DNA of 64,000 nt, taken from NCBI GenBank assembly GCA_040954595.2, contig JBECUI020000036.1, positions 106,860-170,859 of the forward strand. The letters are read 5' to 3'. Below the pieces are notes generated by a model. That model worked only from the letters and a program-made list of their open reading frames with translations, made no database searches and was not told where the DNA came from. Below, piece by piece: positions 54,724 to 64,000 of this stretch (position 1 is its first letter; every line of letters starts with the position of its first letter). Source of the stretch: Balanoglossus misakiensis (lineage: Eukaryota > Hemichordata). The translations under genes were made by a program, and so were the position numbers.

Positions 54724-56571
54724 ATGACAATAAAATCTCATATCGCAAAACGATACATAATTATACCATTTATTTACTTGTTCATCATAGTTTTATTGTT
54801 CTTTCTGCAATTTTCGGAAGAATTAACAACACAGGAGTCAATCTATAACTTAAATTTTAGCGGTAGACTACAAAATACTGACGACAAGACCCTTCAGGCA
54901 GCAGAAATCACTTTTAACGGCTTAAAAATGAACTTTTCGGAGCAGAAAAACTTGCTGCTAGAGCAAAACAAGAAGTCCCAACCGGTGATGCTCCAACAGT
55001 ATGTAAGAACAGAGGATGCATCACTTATTCTCTCTTTTGAGAATAATATACAAATGGAATTTAACGTTGACCAGAACGCAGTAGATACCCTCTATATATA
55101 TCTGACTGTTCCGGAAATCTTGGAGGATGTTACTTTTTTATCACTGCCTTACTCCTTTGAACCGACTGCAGAACTTTCGTCATCTGATGTACGTGCTGAA
55201 TCTATTACCCTGCTGTATAGAGAAAAGATGTATTCACTGCTCCTGCCTCCTGGTTCTACCACCAAAGATGGATATATATCGGTACCGATAAATTTCGGAA
55301 AAAATATTGTGCGATATACCTCCACTCAGACCCAGGAAGCACGAATTAATTTAGTGGAATTTTCTAATACATTTGCCCCCATTCTCGTAGAAGAAAAAAA
55401 TAGAAGAATACAACAGTATATTGAAGATGCATATATGGGATGGAAAAACGCCCGATATAACGGCGGTAGTGGCACATGGGATATGTATAACAGCCCGCCT
55501 CGCTTTAGTGAGAAGGCCTTGACCGCCTACTTGGCCGAGGCATGGAAGCGAGAAGAATATAATATAGCCCTGAACCAAATGATCCGTACCGCTGCTTTGC
55601 ATCCGGATTCGATTGGCTTCCTTTCTGCTCCTTTCTTGGGAAATTTATCAGAGGTCAGTCAAAACTATATAGAATATGACCGGCAACGCAGCAGAGAATT
55701 ACTGCAACAGATTCAAAACCTAGACCTCACGATCTTCCATGATGCAGACATCGTGCAATACATTATCCTCCATGCAGATGCTTCGGTACAACAAGCACTG
55801 TTCGATATTCTTCCTTCCATCGATTTCAGGACTGCAGATATTCTCTCTGCAGTTGGCCTGCTAAATGCCTACATGCAGCAATATCCTAATCCTGAAGTGT
55901 CACGTCTCTTGCAAGACCTGCACCCGATTATAGAGGAAAAACTCATACCGCAAATATTAAAAATAGGGAACGGCATTTTTCTGGAATCATCAACAAACGA
56001 AGTAGATACCCGTGTTTCTATTCATGCTGGTGTGCTGATAGAAAAGTTCGGTATTCGTGAAAATAATCCTACCCTCATACAGGTCGGTCGAAATTTGATA
56101 CTATCCGCACTTGATCTGGCAGAAAACGGCTTTATCCCGGTATCATTATTTATTAGCAAACGAACAGTTGAATCCAGCCGACAATTGCTTGGACCGGAAG
56201 ATATTTATCACCTTATCCATAATAATCCACATTACCCACATTATATCTCGTTGCGAGAGCACTTTGGTCCTGGTTCGTGGGCTTGGACAATTACAACAAT
56301 AAAAGATATACAAATGCAGGATACCGCAATTAATTTTACCTATCAATCAACACCGGATTATACGCATTTCATTATTATGAATAATATCCCACCGTTTAAC
56401 AGGATGAACTTATTCACTCTCAACTGGCGGAATGATCCTAGTTTTGAACTCTATGCTCGTGGGCGCAACTACAACATACAACATCAGGTACTTATGATAA
56501 AATACCACGATCTGCTCCCTGAAAACAGCATGGTATTATTCTATGAACAAGAAGAATTTTATGAAGAATGA
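54724..56571 (+). CDS. Large periplasmic hypothetical protein with N-terminal anchor
   Basis: Not recognised. A 615-residue protein from ATG 54724 (MTIKSHIAKRYIIIPFIYLF) with one membrane helix (about 10-32) and a large extracytoplasmic part: an N-terminal beta-rich region, a middle helical region with YIEDAYMGWKNARYNGGSGTW and LTAYLAEAWKREEYNIAL, and a C-terminal beta domain with LREHFGPGSWAWTITTIKDI and YTHFIIMNNIPPFNRMNLF. It reads like a conserved, single-gene spirochaete envelope family. Earlier starts (54472) are unsupported and overlap the lipoprotein gene. The end overlaps the histidine phosphatase start by 29 bp. Confidence 0.65.
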   Translation: MTIKSHIAKRYIIIPFIYLFIIVLLFFLQFSEELTTQESIYNLNFSGRLQNTDDKTLQAAEITFNGLKMNFSEQKNLLLEQNKKSQPVMLQQYVRTEDASLILSFENNIQMEFNVDQNAVDTLYIYLTVPEILEDVTFLSLPYSFEPTAELSSSDVRAESITLLYREKMYSLLLPPGSTTKDGYISVPINFGKNIVRYTSTQTQEARINLVEFSNTFAPILVEEKNRRIQQYIEDAYMGWKNARYNGGSGTWDMYNSPPRFSEKALTAYLAEAWKREEYNIALNQMIRTAALHPDSIGFLSAPFLGNLSEVSQNYIEYDRQRSRELLQQIQNLDLTIFHDADIVQYIILHADASVQQALFDILPSIDFRTADILSAVGLLNAYMQQYPNPEVSRLLQDLHPIIEEKLIPQILKIGNGIFLESSTNEVDTRVSIHAGVLIEKFGIRENNPTLIQVGRNLILSALDLAENGFIPVSLFISKRTVESSRQLLGPEDIYHLIHNNPHYPHYISLREHFGPGSWAWTITTIKDIQMQDTAINFTYQSTPDYTHFIIMNNIPPFNRMNLFTLNWRNDPSFELYARGRNYNIQHQVLMIKYHDLLPENSMVLFYEQEEFYEE

Positions 56572-57263
56572 ATTTAGTCGTATACTAGAAAAACTGCAGA
56601 GACCGATCTCCGTGTATTTTGTTCGTCACGGAGAAAGTACTGGAAATCAACAGGGTCGGGTGCTTGGCAGAGCAGAATCTCCGCTTACCGATACAGGAAA
56701 ACAACAGGCATACTACGCCGGAGAATGGTTTCTTTCAGAAGGAATAAGGATTACACAGGCATATACATCTCCGCTCTCCCGTGCTCGGGAAACGGGTGAA
56801 ATTATATGTAATTCACTCAGCATTGATCCTCCTGAAATTATTCCCGAACTTACCGAGTTTGATACTGGTATATGGACCGGGAAAAAATTACAGGAACTAC
56901 AACGGAACAACGATCCCCTGTACGGGGAGTTTCTCAAAAAAAGCTGGGAGGCGATCCCGGGATCGGAAAAAATAGAACAGCTTCTGTCTCGTTCGCTTAC
57001 CCTTTTGGCAAACATTAGTTCAACGAGTCAACGAGACCTCCAACAATGCATCAATACTATGCACAGCCCATTCGGGCATTATACAGTGGATATTCAAATC
57101 GACCTTTGATCCTCCGATACTACATTGGATTCCACTTGTCGGTGTCTGGAATTGCAGTCTTTTTCACTTCATATATAGCCCACCTACGGGGAAAAAATTC
57201 GCGGTGCCTCCTCGCTGGACTCATATTAACCACCCTGTCGTGAAACTTGCAGCCAATCTTTGA
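56543..57263 (+). CDS. Histidine phosphatase (phosphoglycerate mutase-like), frameshifted
   Basis: The first frame (to 57109) has VYFVRHGESTGNQQGRVLGR with catalytic His29, SPLTDTGKQQA, SPLSRARETGEII and ELTEFDTGIWTGKKL, all phosphoglycerate-mutase-like marks. The second catalytic region is not in that frame but continues in the next one as SILCTAHSGIIQWIF, to a stop at 57261-57263, giving about 235 residues. The switch lies between roughly 56985 and 57045 and needs one base. If real, the second catalytic His is lost and the protein would be inactive. ATG at 56561 is an alternative start. The substrate is unknown. Confidence 0.75.
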
Positions 57264-57372
57264 AACAGGTTGGAGAAGAAAAAACTTACCATAATGAATC
57301 AAAAGCAAGACTTCTTTGTATATAGTAGTAATAGACGATAATAGTGTTCTACAATAATATTAGTAGATCAAG

Positions 57373-57942
57373 ATGAAAACGGTACCAACCATAGAAGAAT
57401 TACAGAAACTCTCATCGGACAACTTTCGGCAAATTGCAGAAATGCGTAAACACATTGCCGAAGGAATGCAAGAACTAAAAAACACGATTGCAGAAACAGA
57501 CAGACAATTAGCACAGACAAACAAGCAATTAGCAGATCTCGGCTTTGTGCAGGGAGAGGTTGCGGTCGATCTCTATCGGAGAAATGTATCATCCTTATTA
57601 GAGCAAGCTCAAATTAAGAATACAAAGATTATTCTGCACATGAAATACGATAATCTTGCAGAATATGATATAGTTGCTATCAATGGGCAAGTCGTTGTAC
57701 TCTTTGAGATCAAGAACAAGATGAGACTTGATTACATAAAGAAATTTTGTACGAAGCAGTTTCCCCGGTTTAAGACAGCATTTCCACAATACCAGAAGCA
57801 TACAGTATACGGTGGCATTGGTGCTCTTGTTGTCCCCGAGCATCTGGAGGAGGAAGCACATAAACGAGGATTGTTTGTGCTGACACAGGGCAAAGCCGGC
57901 AATGCTGAGTTGCATGCTCCCCAAAAACTGCTTGAGTTGTAG
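57373..57942 (+). CDS. PD-(D/E)XK nuclease-like protein with coiled coil (DUF3782 type)
   Basis: A 189-residue protein with a coiled coil (about 5-58, repeated RQLAQTNKQLADL) and a restriction-nuclease-like fold. The expected catalytic set is D99 (AEYDIVAING), E112 and K114 (VVLFEIKNKM), matching the D-xn-ExK pattern of the family. Such proteins often occur as multicopy, free-standing genes in cyanobacteria and spirochaetes; the target is unknown. It has no obvious partner here. Confidence 0.7.
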   Translation: MKTVPTIEELQKLSSDNFRQIAEMRKHIAEGMQELKNTIAETDRQLAQTNKQLADLGFVQGEVAVDLYRRNVSSLLEQAQIKNTKIILHMKYDNLAEYDIVAINGQVVVLFEIKNKMRLDYIKKFCTKQFPRFKTAFPQYQKHTVYGGIGALVVPEHLEEEAHKRGLFVLTQGKAGNAELHAPQKLLEL

Positions 57943-58324
57943 GGGGTTTACACATTTCCTTTTCCCAATATTTTTATCTTTTTGTTCATTTTTTTTTCAT
58001 ATTTGTCTTGACAAATTGCCTCTTTATATACATTATTTGTATGTTACTTTAATTAAAGAAAGAAAAGGATAACTTGAAATTTTTGTTGTACGGTAGTCAT
58101 ACTTTCCCAAAGAACAACCTCATTGGCACAGCATTCATCCATTTACAAGAAGATCGTGCTGTTTTAGCCGCCCCCACTTGGGGACATCATTCTTATGTTA
58201 TCCTAGATCTTCTCTGCCTCGCGAAGGCATTCTATTATTATCAACTTACAAGGATTATAGCTTATGTCCTTGAGTAGAAAACCTATAAATATAAAATTTT
58301 CACAATACAATAAGGAGTTTATGT
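57943..58324 (+). other. Gene-poor stretch before the giant lipoprotein
   Basis: About 380 bp with no convincing gene. It holds a T-rich segment (57961-58005), a promoter (58008-58036) and, near the end, an AAGGAG ribosome site at 58311-58316. A 67-codon reading frame at 58074-58277 starts with TTG after AAAGGA, but nothing in it is recognisable; a leader peptide or regulatory leader is possible. Confidence 0.5.
58008..58036 (+). promoter_or_regulatory. Candidate promoter of the giant lipoprotein gene
   Basis: TTGACA (58008-58013), 17-bp spacer, CATTAT (58031-58036). It lies about 280 bp before the start codon, so the transcript would have a long leader. The -35 is consensus, the -10 has four of six bases. 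Confidence 0.45.
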
Positions 58325-59623
58325 ATGATTAACAGATATGTTTTTTTAGTAGCAACGTTTGTTTTCTTTGCTTTTGTTCTTTCCTGTGGAAGTACCGGAA
58401 CTACCGATACGAACATTACCGTGCCGAGTCGGGTTTCTGGTATTACCACTACCTTCATTTCCGGTGAGAGTGTCCTTGTAGAATGGCAATCAGTTGAAGA
58501 TGCCACCCAATACACCGTTACTCTCACTCCCCTAGACGAGAATAATGAACCTATAATCGGACAGGATCCGATAACTGTAACTGAAATCTCTTCTCGTGTT
58601 ATCGTAGAAGGTCTGCTGGCTGGTACAACCTATCGCGTTGCAGTTGTCGCTGGCAATACGCAAGGAACTTCTGAGGAAGCATTATCGGACCAACCAATAG
58701 TAACCGGCACAACATCTATGGCCGCTTCGGAGGTAACACTCAGTGTGAGTACAGTCGGTGCTGTTGATGTACAGTGGACAGCTCCACAACCTGATGAAAC
58801 GAACCCTGTAAGTAAATACACCATTCAAGTACGAAAAGAGGGCGTCTCCGAACCGGTTTTAACTCAAGATCTATTGCCCTCAGATCCAACACTTGTGGTA
58901 GATGGGACGAGCATATCTTATCAAATACTACTAGATACTATGCCAGGAGAACAATATCAGGTTCTGATAACCACAGTGTTTTCAGATGAAACATTTTCCG
59001 TACCTGTCGGTTCTCCTACACCCGTTACAACCATATCACCAACGACGGAACCCTCGGATCCGACTGAGCTTGCAGCAGACAGTACTCCAGTAGACGGAAT
59101 AAATGGAGAGGTTACTGCAAACGTGAACTTAAGTTGGACAGCACCGACCAGTGCAGGAACATGGAAAGAAGAAGGAAATTCCGGCGAGATAACAATAAGC
59201 GATTATACCATCTACTGGAAGGCAGGAGAAAGCGTAACAATAAGCGATTATGAGGGGACCGCAACAACAACCGAGAGTAGTTACATCATTACCGGACTTG
59301 CCCCGAATACTAACTATGCCTTTATCGTAGTAGCAAAAAATAGTGCCCTCGTTCGTGGAACTCCGAGCAACATTTTTCCTCATACAACTGATCTCACAAG
59401 TACCATCGGAGCCCTCAATGTCTCGCATGAAATATTTGCTCGTGAAATACAACTCGAATGGGATATAGAAACCAGTCCGCGGAATGCAGATGGAAGCAAG
59501 ATTGTAGTTACCTACAATTTCTATTGGATCCAAACAGATGCGGTACTCAGTAATGCAGAGGTTATTGAACAAGGAAAAAGAGAAATACCTGCAGGGGGGA
59601 TACGGGACGGAACATTACGATAA
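58325..59623 (+). CDS. Giant surface lipoprotein, part 1: lipoprotein signal and FN3 domains
   Basis: 432 codons. The signal MINRYVFLVATFVFFAFVLSC ends in a lipobox with Cys21. About four fibronectin type III domains follow (roughly 33-128, 132-228, 235-352, 355-432), with the repeating YTVTLTPLDE and LLAGTTYRVAVVAGN type strands; one is interrupted by an insert with a Glu-rich turn. The frame ends shortly after a run of six G (59594-59599); the next frame carries on with the same FN3 strands, so seven G would give an uninterrupted gene. It is likely outer-membrane or surface exposed. AAGGAG precedes the ATG. Confidence 0.8.
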   Translation: MINRYVFLVATFVFFAFVLSCGSTGTTDTNITVPSRVSGITTTFISGESVLVEWQSVEDATQYTVTLTPLDENNEPIIGQDPITVTEISSRVIVEGLLAGTTYRVAVVAGNTQGTSEEALSDQPIVTGTTSMAASEVTLSVSTVGAVDVQWTAPQPDETNPVSKYTIQVRKEGVSEPVLTQDLLPSDPTLVVDGTSISYQILLDTMPGEQYQVLITTVFSDETFSVPVGSPTPVTTISPTTEPSDPTELAADSTPVDGINGEVTANVNLSWTAPTSAGTWKEEGNSGEITISDYTIYWKAGESVTISDYEGTATTTESSYIITGLAPNTNYAFIVVAKNSALVRGTPSNIFPHTTDLTSTIGALNVSHEIFAREIQLEWDIETSPRNADGSKIVVTYNFYWIQTDAVLSNAEVIEQGKREIPAGGIRDGTLR

Positions 59624-60936
59624 GCGGACTCTCCCCTCTTACCTCCTATCGATTGCTTGTTCAAGCTCTTGCAGAAGGGAGAGAAAGCAGGACAGACATG
59701 CAGGCCCTTGAAACTATTGCAGCAGAACTAACCGCTCCAGGGATCGTTGTTCAAATAGATAAGGATTTTACCGAGCGACAACCAGGAAAACTCAGGATCG
59801 TATGGGATGCTCCAAACAGAGGAACCAATGCACAGGGAGAGGCGGTAGCCAATATATACAATCTCCAGCATAAACTGACAGGAGAAGACATCTGGAACAG
59901 TGAAATACTAGATATAGCGTCCGAAACATACACATTAGACGGACTTGTCGGAGCCACCAGCTATGATATTCAAATTCAAGCCATAAATAAAGATCACCAA
60001 ACTTTTATGAGCGACTGGTCGGCAACCGTACCACTTCTTAGCAATGGCGTTCGCTCTCTGAGCGTTCAGCCGGAAGCACTCAGTTTGTACAACGGAGAAA
60101 GCGAACAGGTTAGCATTACCCTTGAGGTAGAAAATGTAGATCAGAGCATAACATGGGCAAGCGATAATCCGGAGGTGGCATCAGTAGAAGGGATCGGCAC
60201 TCCTGCACATCTTGGAAGAGTAACAGGAGGAACGACCGCAGGAACTGCAATTATTACTGCAACAGCAGTGGACGGGGGGAGTGTTACGGTTTCCGTAACA
60301 GTATTACTCCGCCCAGCCACAGACCCATCTCCCCCGACTGCCCTGCAAATAGATCAGCAGAAACATATTGAATCGATAACCCTGACCCTCGGTTGGACAG
60401 CCCCAAGCTTTCTCGGAACAATTACCGGAGGAGATGCAGCAAGCATTACCGGATACACGGTATATTGGCATGAGGGAACAGTATTTAATGAAGCACAAGC
60501 CATACAAACGGGAGAAACAACTCATACTGAAGTGAGCATTCCCAATCTTAAGGGAGCAACGGATTATATTTTTGTTGTAGAAGCAACAAACAGTGCGGGT
60601 CTCACCTCACGGGGAATGCTCGGGATCCAAACCGAATCACTGGTTCAGAACCCGTCAGCAGTAACCGACATTACGGATGTTCCGACAACGGACAGCCTGA
60701 CATTGAGTTGGTCTGCAGTGGATGCGGGCCGAAATGCCCAAGGTGCTGAACTAGCTGTACGCTATGAAACCTATCTCAGTGCGACTGCCGGAACCGCAAC
60801 AGATATTGCAGTTGTGGGGAACAAGCAGGTTGATAACGATGAAAGTGATACCAGTATCACGATAAGTGCCTTAAATGCGGGAACAATGTATTACATTGTT
60901 ATTAAGAGTCTGGATGCCGAAAACAAAGAAGTCTGA
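59600..60936 (+). CDS. Giant surface lipoprotein, part 2: FN3 and BIG2 domains
   Basis: Continuation in the +1 frame: the end of an FN3 domain (ISGLSPLTSYRLLVQAL), another FN3, a BIG2 bacterial Ig-like domain (about 60060-60300, with the strand ITWASDNPEVASVEG and ATAVDGGSVTVSVTV), and two more FN3 domains (TLTLGWTAPSFLG and LTLSWSAVDAGRNAQG). The frame stops at 60936, after DAENKEV. The ATG at 59653 is not a credible independent start since it lies in mid-domain, has no signal peptide and no ribosome site. Confidence 0.75.
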
Positions 60937-63900
60937 GTGAGGTATTTTTGAAGTCCACCCTTGAACCGTCGGATCAATCGGTGAATCCCGGCTTACCACA
61001 AAGTATTATCAAGGTTGCAAGCGAGAAGGGAGATAAAGCACTGAAAATAAGCTGGACAGCAGGAAGTACAGGAAAAGATTTTGATGGGAACGAGGTAGCC
61101 AGTTTCTATCAAATACGTTACCGGCAGGCAGGAACAACTGCTGAGTGGACGTTGGTAGAGGATATCACTACCACGGAAACAACGATAAGCGGTTTAGCGG
61201 GTGGTACGGACTATGAAGTAGCAGTCGGTGCATACTTTAGCTATACCCAAGATGGCACGGAAGTAAAAAAGAGTAGTGGATGGTCTGCTAGTACTACTCT
61301 TCGGAGCAACGGAGTAATCAGCATCAGCATACAAACACCCACGGTGAGTACCGTAGATGTAGGCAGTACTCTCACACTTACCGCAGACCTAACGGTAGAG
61401 AACCTCGATGTCAACGATCCGATCAGAACCGTGCAGTGGGAAAGTAGTGATCCGGCAATAGCAACAGTAACAACAGGAACAGCAACAATCAATGGAATAG
61501 TAACCGGTGTTATGGAGGGAAATGTCAGTATAACCGCTGTGGTTGATACCGATAAACGAAGTGCTCCGGTACTCATTACCGTACGAAAAGCACCGATACC
61601 GGGAGCGCTTTTGTATACCATCTCAGAATCACCTATCTACCTCCTCCTTGGGAAAGATTATAACCCAACGATAACCGATACCCCTGACCCCTTGACCTAT
61701 ACTATTGAAGTAACAACGGTAGTAGGAGGCGGAACGGTTACGGTATCGGAGGGATTCAGTATCAATGAAGATACGGGAATCATTACTGTAGCAAATACGG
61801 TGTCGGCTGGAACCTATACCATGCGTGTTACTGCAAGATCATCGGATTATCGAGGAGAACTAAGCACTGAAGCAACCTGTACGGTCTTACCACAGCCATT
61901 AAGTGGTGTAGAGAATGTCAACTACGGAAGCAGTACATTAGAAACAGTGCGAACGACGACTGCAACATTTCCGTTGAGTACCACTATATTAACGAATGAA
62001 ATTGGCCTAGACTATAGTATTGCCCCTGCTGTACAGGGCATTAGTATTAATACCGATACGGGAACAATAACAGTCGATAACACGGTTGATGAGGGAAGTT
62101 ATGCGCATACGATAACAGTAAGTCCGGGAACAAATCCCAATTTTAGTAACAGTCTGGATATTTCGGTAACGATTGAAGTTATTAATCCGGTTCTTTATGG
62201 TAATTTGTTCTATCAGGGGATGCTCCTGTCGATAGCAGGACTGAGTCGAGAGTATGAAGTGAGTGCAAGCGATCTTCCCGGAACAACGGATACAACAGCC
62301 CTATCCTATACCCTTGCAGTAACACAAGGCGGCAGTAGCGTCCTTGGGTTCAGCATCAATAACATTGAAGGGGACGCAAAGCGGGGGGCAATAACTGTAG
62401 AAAGTACGGTTCCGATTGGAGAATATGACGCATTGGTAACTGCATCACTAGACGGATATAGCGGAACGATAGCAACAACAATAACACTCTCTGTGATTGA
62501 TCAAGCACTCGATTATGGGTCAGTGCATATCGTGCGTCCCGGAGTAGAGACACGCATCCCGATTTATAGACTAGCAGTTCCTGCTATAGCCTTCACTGGT
62601 ATAAGTGGGGAAATAAGCGTTGATGGAGTAAGCGGCGAAATTATTGTCGGAGCAGGCATTACCGTTGGAGAATACCAGATAACGGTGAGTGCAACGGACG
62701 GCACCGACTCCTGGAATACAGATGTTACGATACATGTTCAAGCACAGCAAAATACATTTCCCTATAAGCCGGATATGGAAGCCGAAGAACAAGGATATTT
62801 CGCTTTGGGTGATCTGGACAACCCCTTCCTATTTTTGACCAATAAGGATGATGAAACAGGCTTGAGTGGGAGTATTACCATTCGAGATGCGGCAACGAAT
62901 CGTATTGTATACGATACCAGTAGTGCAACAATAACAGCGGGAACGGATAATGCCGGCACGGCAATTGTGGGCATAGGACCGGATATGACATATCAACAAT
63001 TTGCGGCAGTAACCGGGAACGAAATGAGCATAGCAGTTGAACTGAGAGACGGAACAACAACCGAACGACAGCTTGTTACCAAGAACAGACGGGCCAAAGA
63101 AGAAATTCATACATGGCGTGATTTACAAGGAATAGAGCATAATCTCGATGGGGACTATACCTTGAAGAAGGATATCACTATTCCGGATGCGGGGGGATAC
63201 GGGTTCTCGACCTTTGTTCCAATAGGGGATGCAAGCAATCCCTTTACCGGCAGCTTGGTTGGGACAAGTGCTACGGGAGAACACACCATTGATAAACTCT
63301 ACATCGATATTGATACGAGATTGATCGGGCTCTTTGGACGAATAGAGGAGGGGAGCGTAGAAGATATTATCTTTACCGACCCCAATATTCGTATTGCAGG
63401 TGGTAGCACTGCTTCCGGCACAGTTGTAGGAGCAATGCAAAACGGGGTAATAAATAATGTTAGCGTACAACGAACAGCTACTGCTACCGGTAATGATGGA
63501 AAATTCCATCCTGGGGGAAGGTTTACTGGTGCTCAAAATATCGGGGGCATTGCGGGGAGGATATGGAATTCTATCATTACGAATGTTGATAGTTCTCTAA
63601 CGATTGATACGGATAGTCGATTAGGTGTCTGGGACAATGTTGGGGGACTAGTCGGAACGCAGGAAGCAGGAACGACATTGAATAATCAAAAAACAATGGT
63701 GCAGGGAAGAATGACTGGGAAAATACGCTTTGCAAACCAGTATATTGGTGGGCTTGTTGGAATAGCACGTGATATGGTTGTCGGTACTATGGCAGGCGAT
63801 ATACATAGTGCGCACTCCCGGATCGGAGGGATTGTTGGAAGAGCGGAAAGTGGATCAAATATTATTGGATATGCAGAGGAAATAACAGCTCTTTTCTTGG

Positions 63901-64000
63901 GTACCACGGACCATTCCGGTGGATTGGTTGGCATTATGAATGGCGGAACAGCTGTCGGTTATGTAACTGACACTGCAACCTCTGTTGGACATAGCGATTA
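60937..64000 (+). CDS. Giant surface lipoprotein, part 3: FN3, BIG2, Ig/cadherin-like repeats and GLUG-like region, runs off the edge
   Basis: From the second break (about 60931-60945, one base missing or two added) the third frame is open to the right edge, over 1,000 codons. In order: FN3 (ALKISWTAGSTGKDF), a BIG2-like domain (TVQWESSDPAIATV), four degenerate repeats of about 80-90 residues that each end in a TGxITV-VxxGxYxxxVTA strand (61600-62760), a separate beta domain, and a C-terminal stretch from about 63110 with WRDLQGIEHNL and repeated GG-[IL]-[AV]-G turns (IGGIAGR, VGGLVGT, IGGLVGI, SGGLVGI), typical of GLUG repeats in adhesins. The gene is incomplete at its 3' end. Confidence 0.7.

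Noticed and set aside
58074-58277. 67-codon gene before the giant lipoprotein
   Set aside because: It has a TTG start and a plausible AAAGGA, but no recognisable motif or composition signal; kept only as a possible leader frame.
59653-59700. Independent start of the second FN3 segment at ATG 59653
   Set aside because: It sits inside an FN3 domain, without signal peptide or ribosome site; a frameshift in one gene explains it better.

Overview
The window looks like a chromosomal piece of a spirochaete, most plausibly of the Treponema/Spirochaeta group. This is an inference from gene content and style, not a database result. Supporting points are the many lipoproteins with loose lipoboxes, a TopA that ends in Toprim-C repeats instead of zinc fingers, two oligopeptide transport systems in series, a FecR-like envelope protein, a HAMP class III cyclase, an ECF sigma operon and large FN3/Ig-like surface lipoproteins. 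No phage, insertion sequence or CRISPR array was seen.

Layout. Positions 1-5,030 are an accessory 'defence scrap-yard' on the minus strand: an intact DarT-DarG DNA ADP-ribosylation toxin-antitoxin pair, a downstream gene with 15 TPR units fused to a DUF2971 domain, and three relics (RecG-like ATPase C-terminus, a second partial darT copy, a Fic N-terminus). From 5,111 to about 24,750 are housekeeping and envelope genes: topA; glyA with two cyclic-nucleotide-domain proteins; an ECF sigma / anti-sigma / two envelope-protein operon; murB-mgtE; an outer-membrane barrel candidate; a PgsA-type phosphatidyltransferase; slyD with a flavin reductase; metZ; DUF554; hom; a FecR-domain protein; and the ABC ATPase ugpC. 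From 24,903 to 33,119 are an ogt / aminotransferase / solute-binding lipoprotein operon, a large membrane coiled-coil protein, a class III nucleotide cyclase and two small envelope genes. From 33,187 to 45,646 lie two complete opp operons head to tail, ending in a lipoprotein metallo-aminopeptidase; together they form a peptide capture, import and hydrolysis unit. From 45,777 to 57,942 are tRNA-Ala(GGC), a conserved-looking hypothetical, lspA/nif3, rlmE-radA, traB-nrnA-TPR lipoprotein, a large periplasmic hypothetical, a histidine phosphatase and a PD-(D/E)XK-like protein. From 58,325 to beyond the right edge runs a very large repeat-rich surface lipoprotein (FN3, BIG2, Ig/cadherin-like and GLUG-like regions).

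How the parts fit. The cyclase (30.1 kb) and the paired cNMP proteins (7.5-8.7 kb) suggest cAMP-type signalling. metZ and hom belong to one methionine/threonine pathway. The opp units plus the aminopeptidase point to growth on peptides.

A recurrent oddity is single-base reading-frame breaks in otherwise well conserved genes: murB, oppA (first copy), a TPR lipoprotein, a histidine phosphatase and twice in the FN3 lipoprotein. Three of these sit in G (or C) runs that are exactly one base short. They are either systematic sequence error at homopolymers or true homopolymer-based on/off switching; the raw reads must decide. The most system-like novelty is the DarTG + TPR-DUF2971 cassette with its own duplicated toxin fragment.
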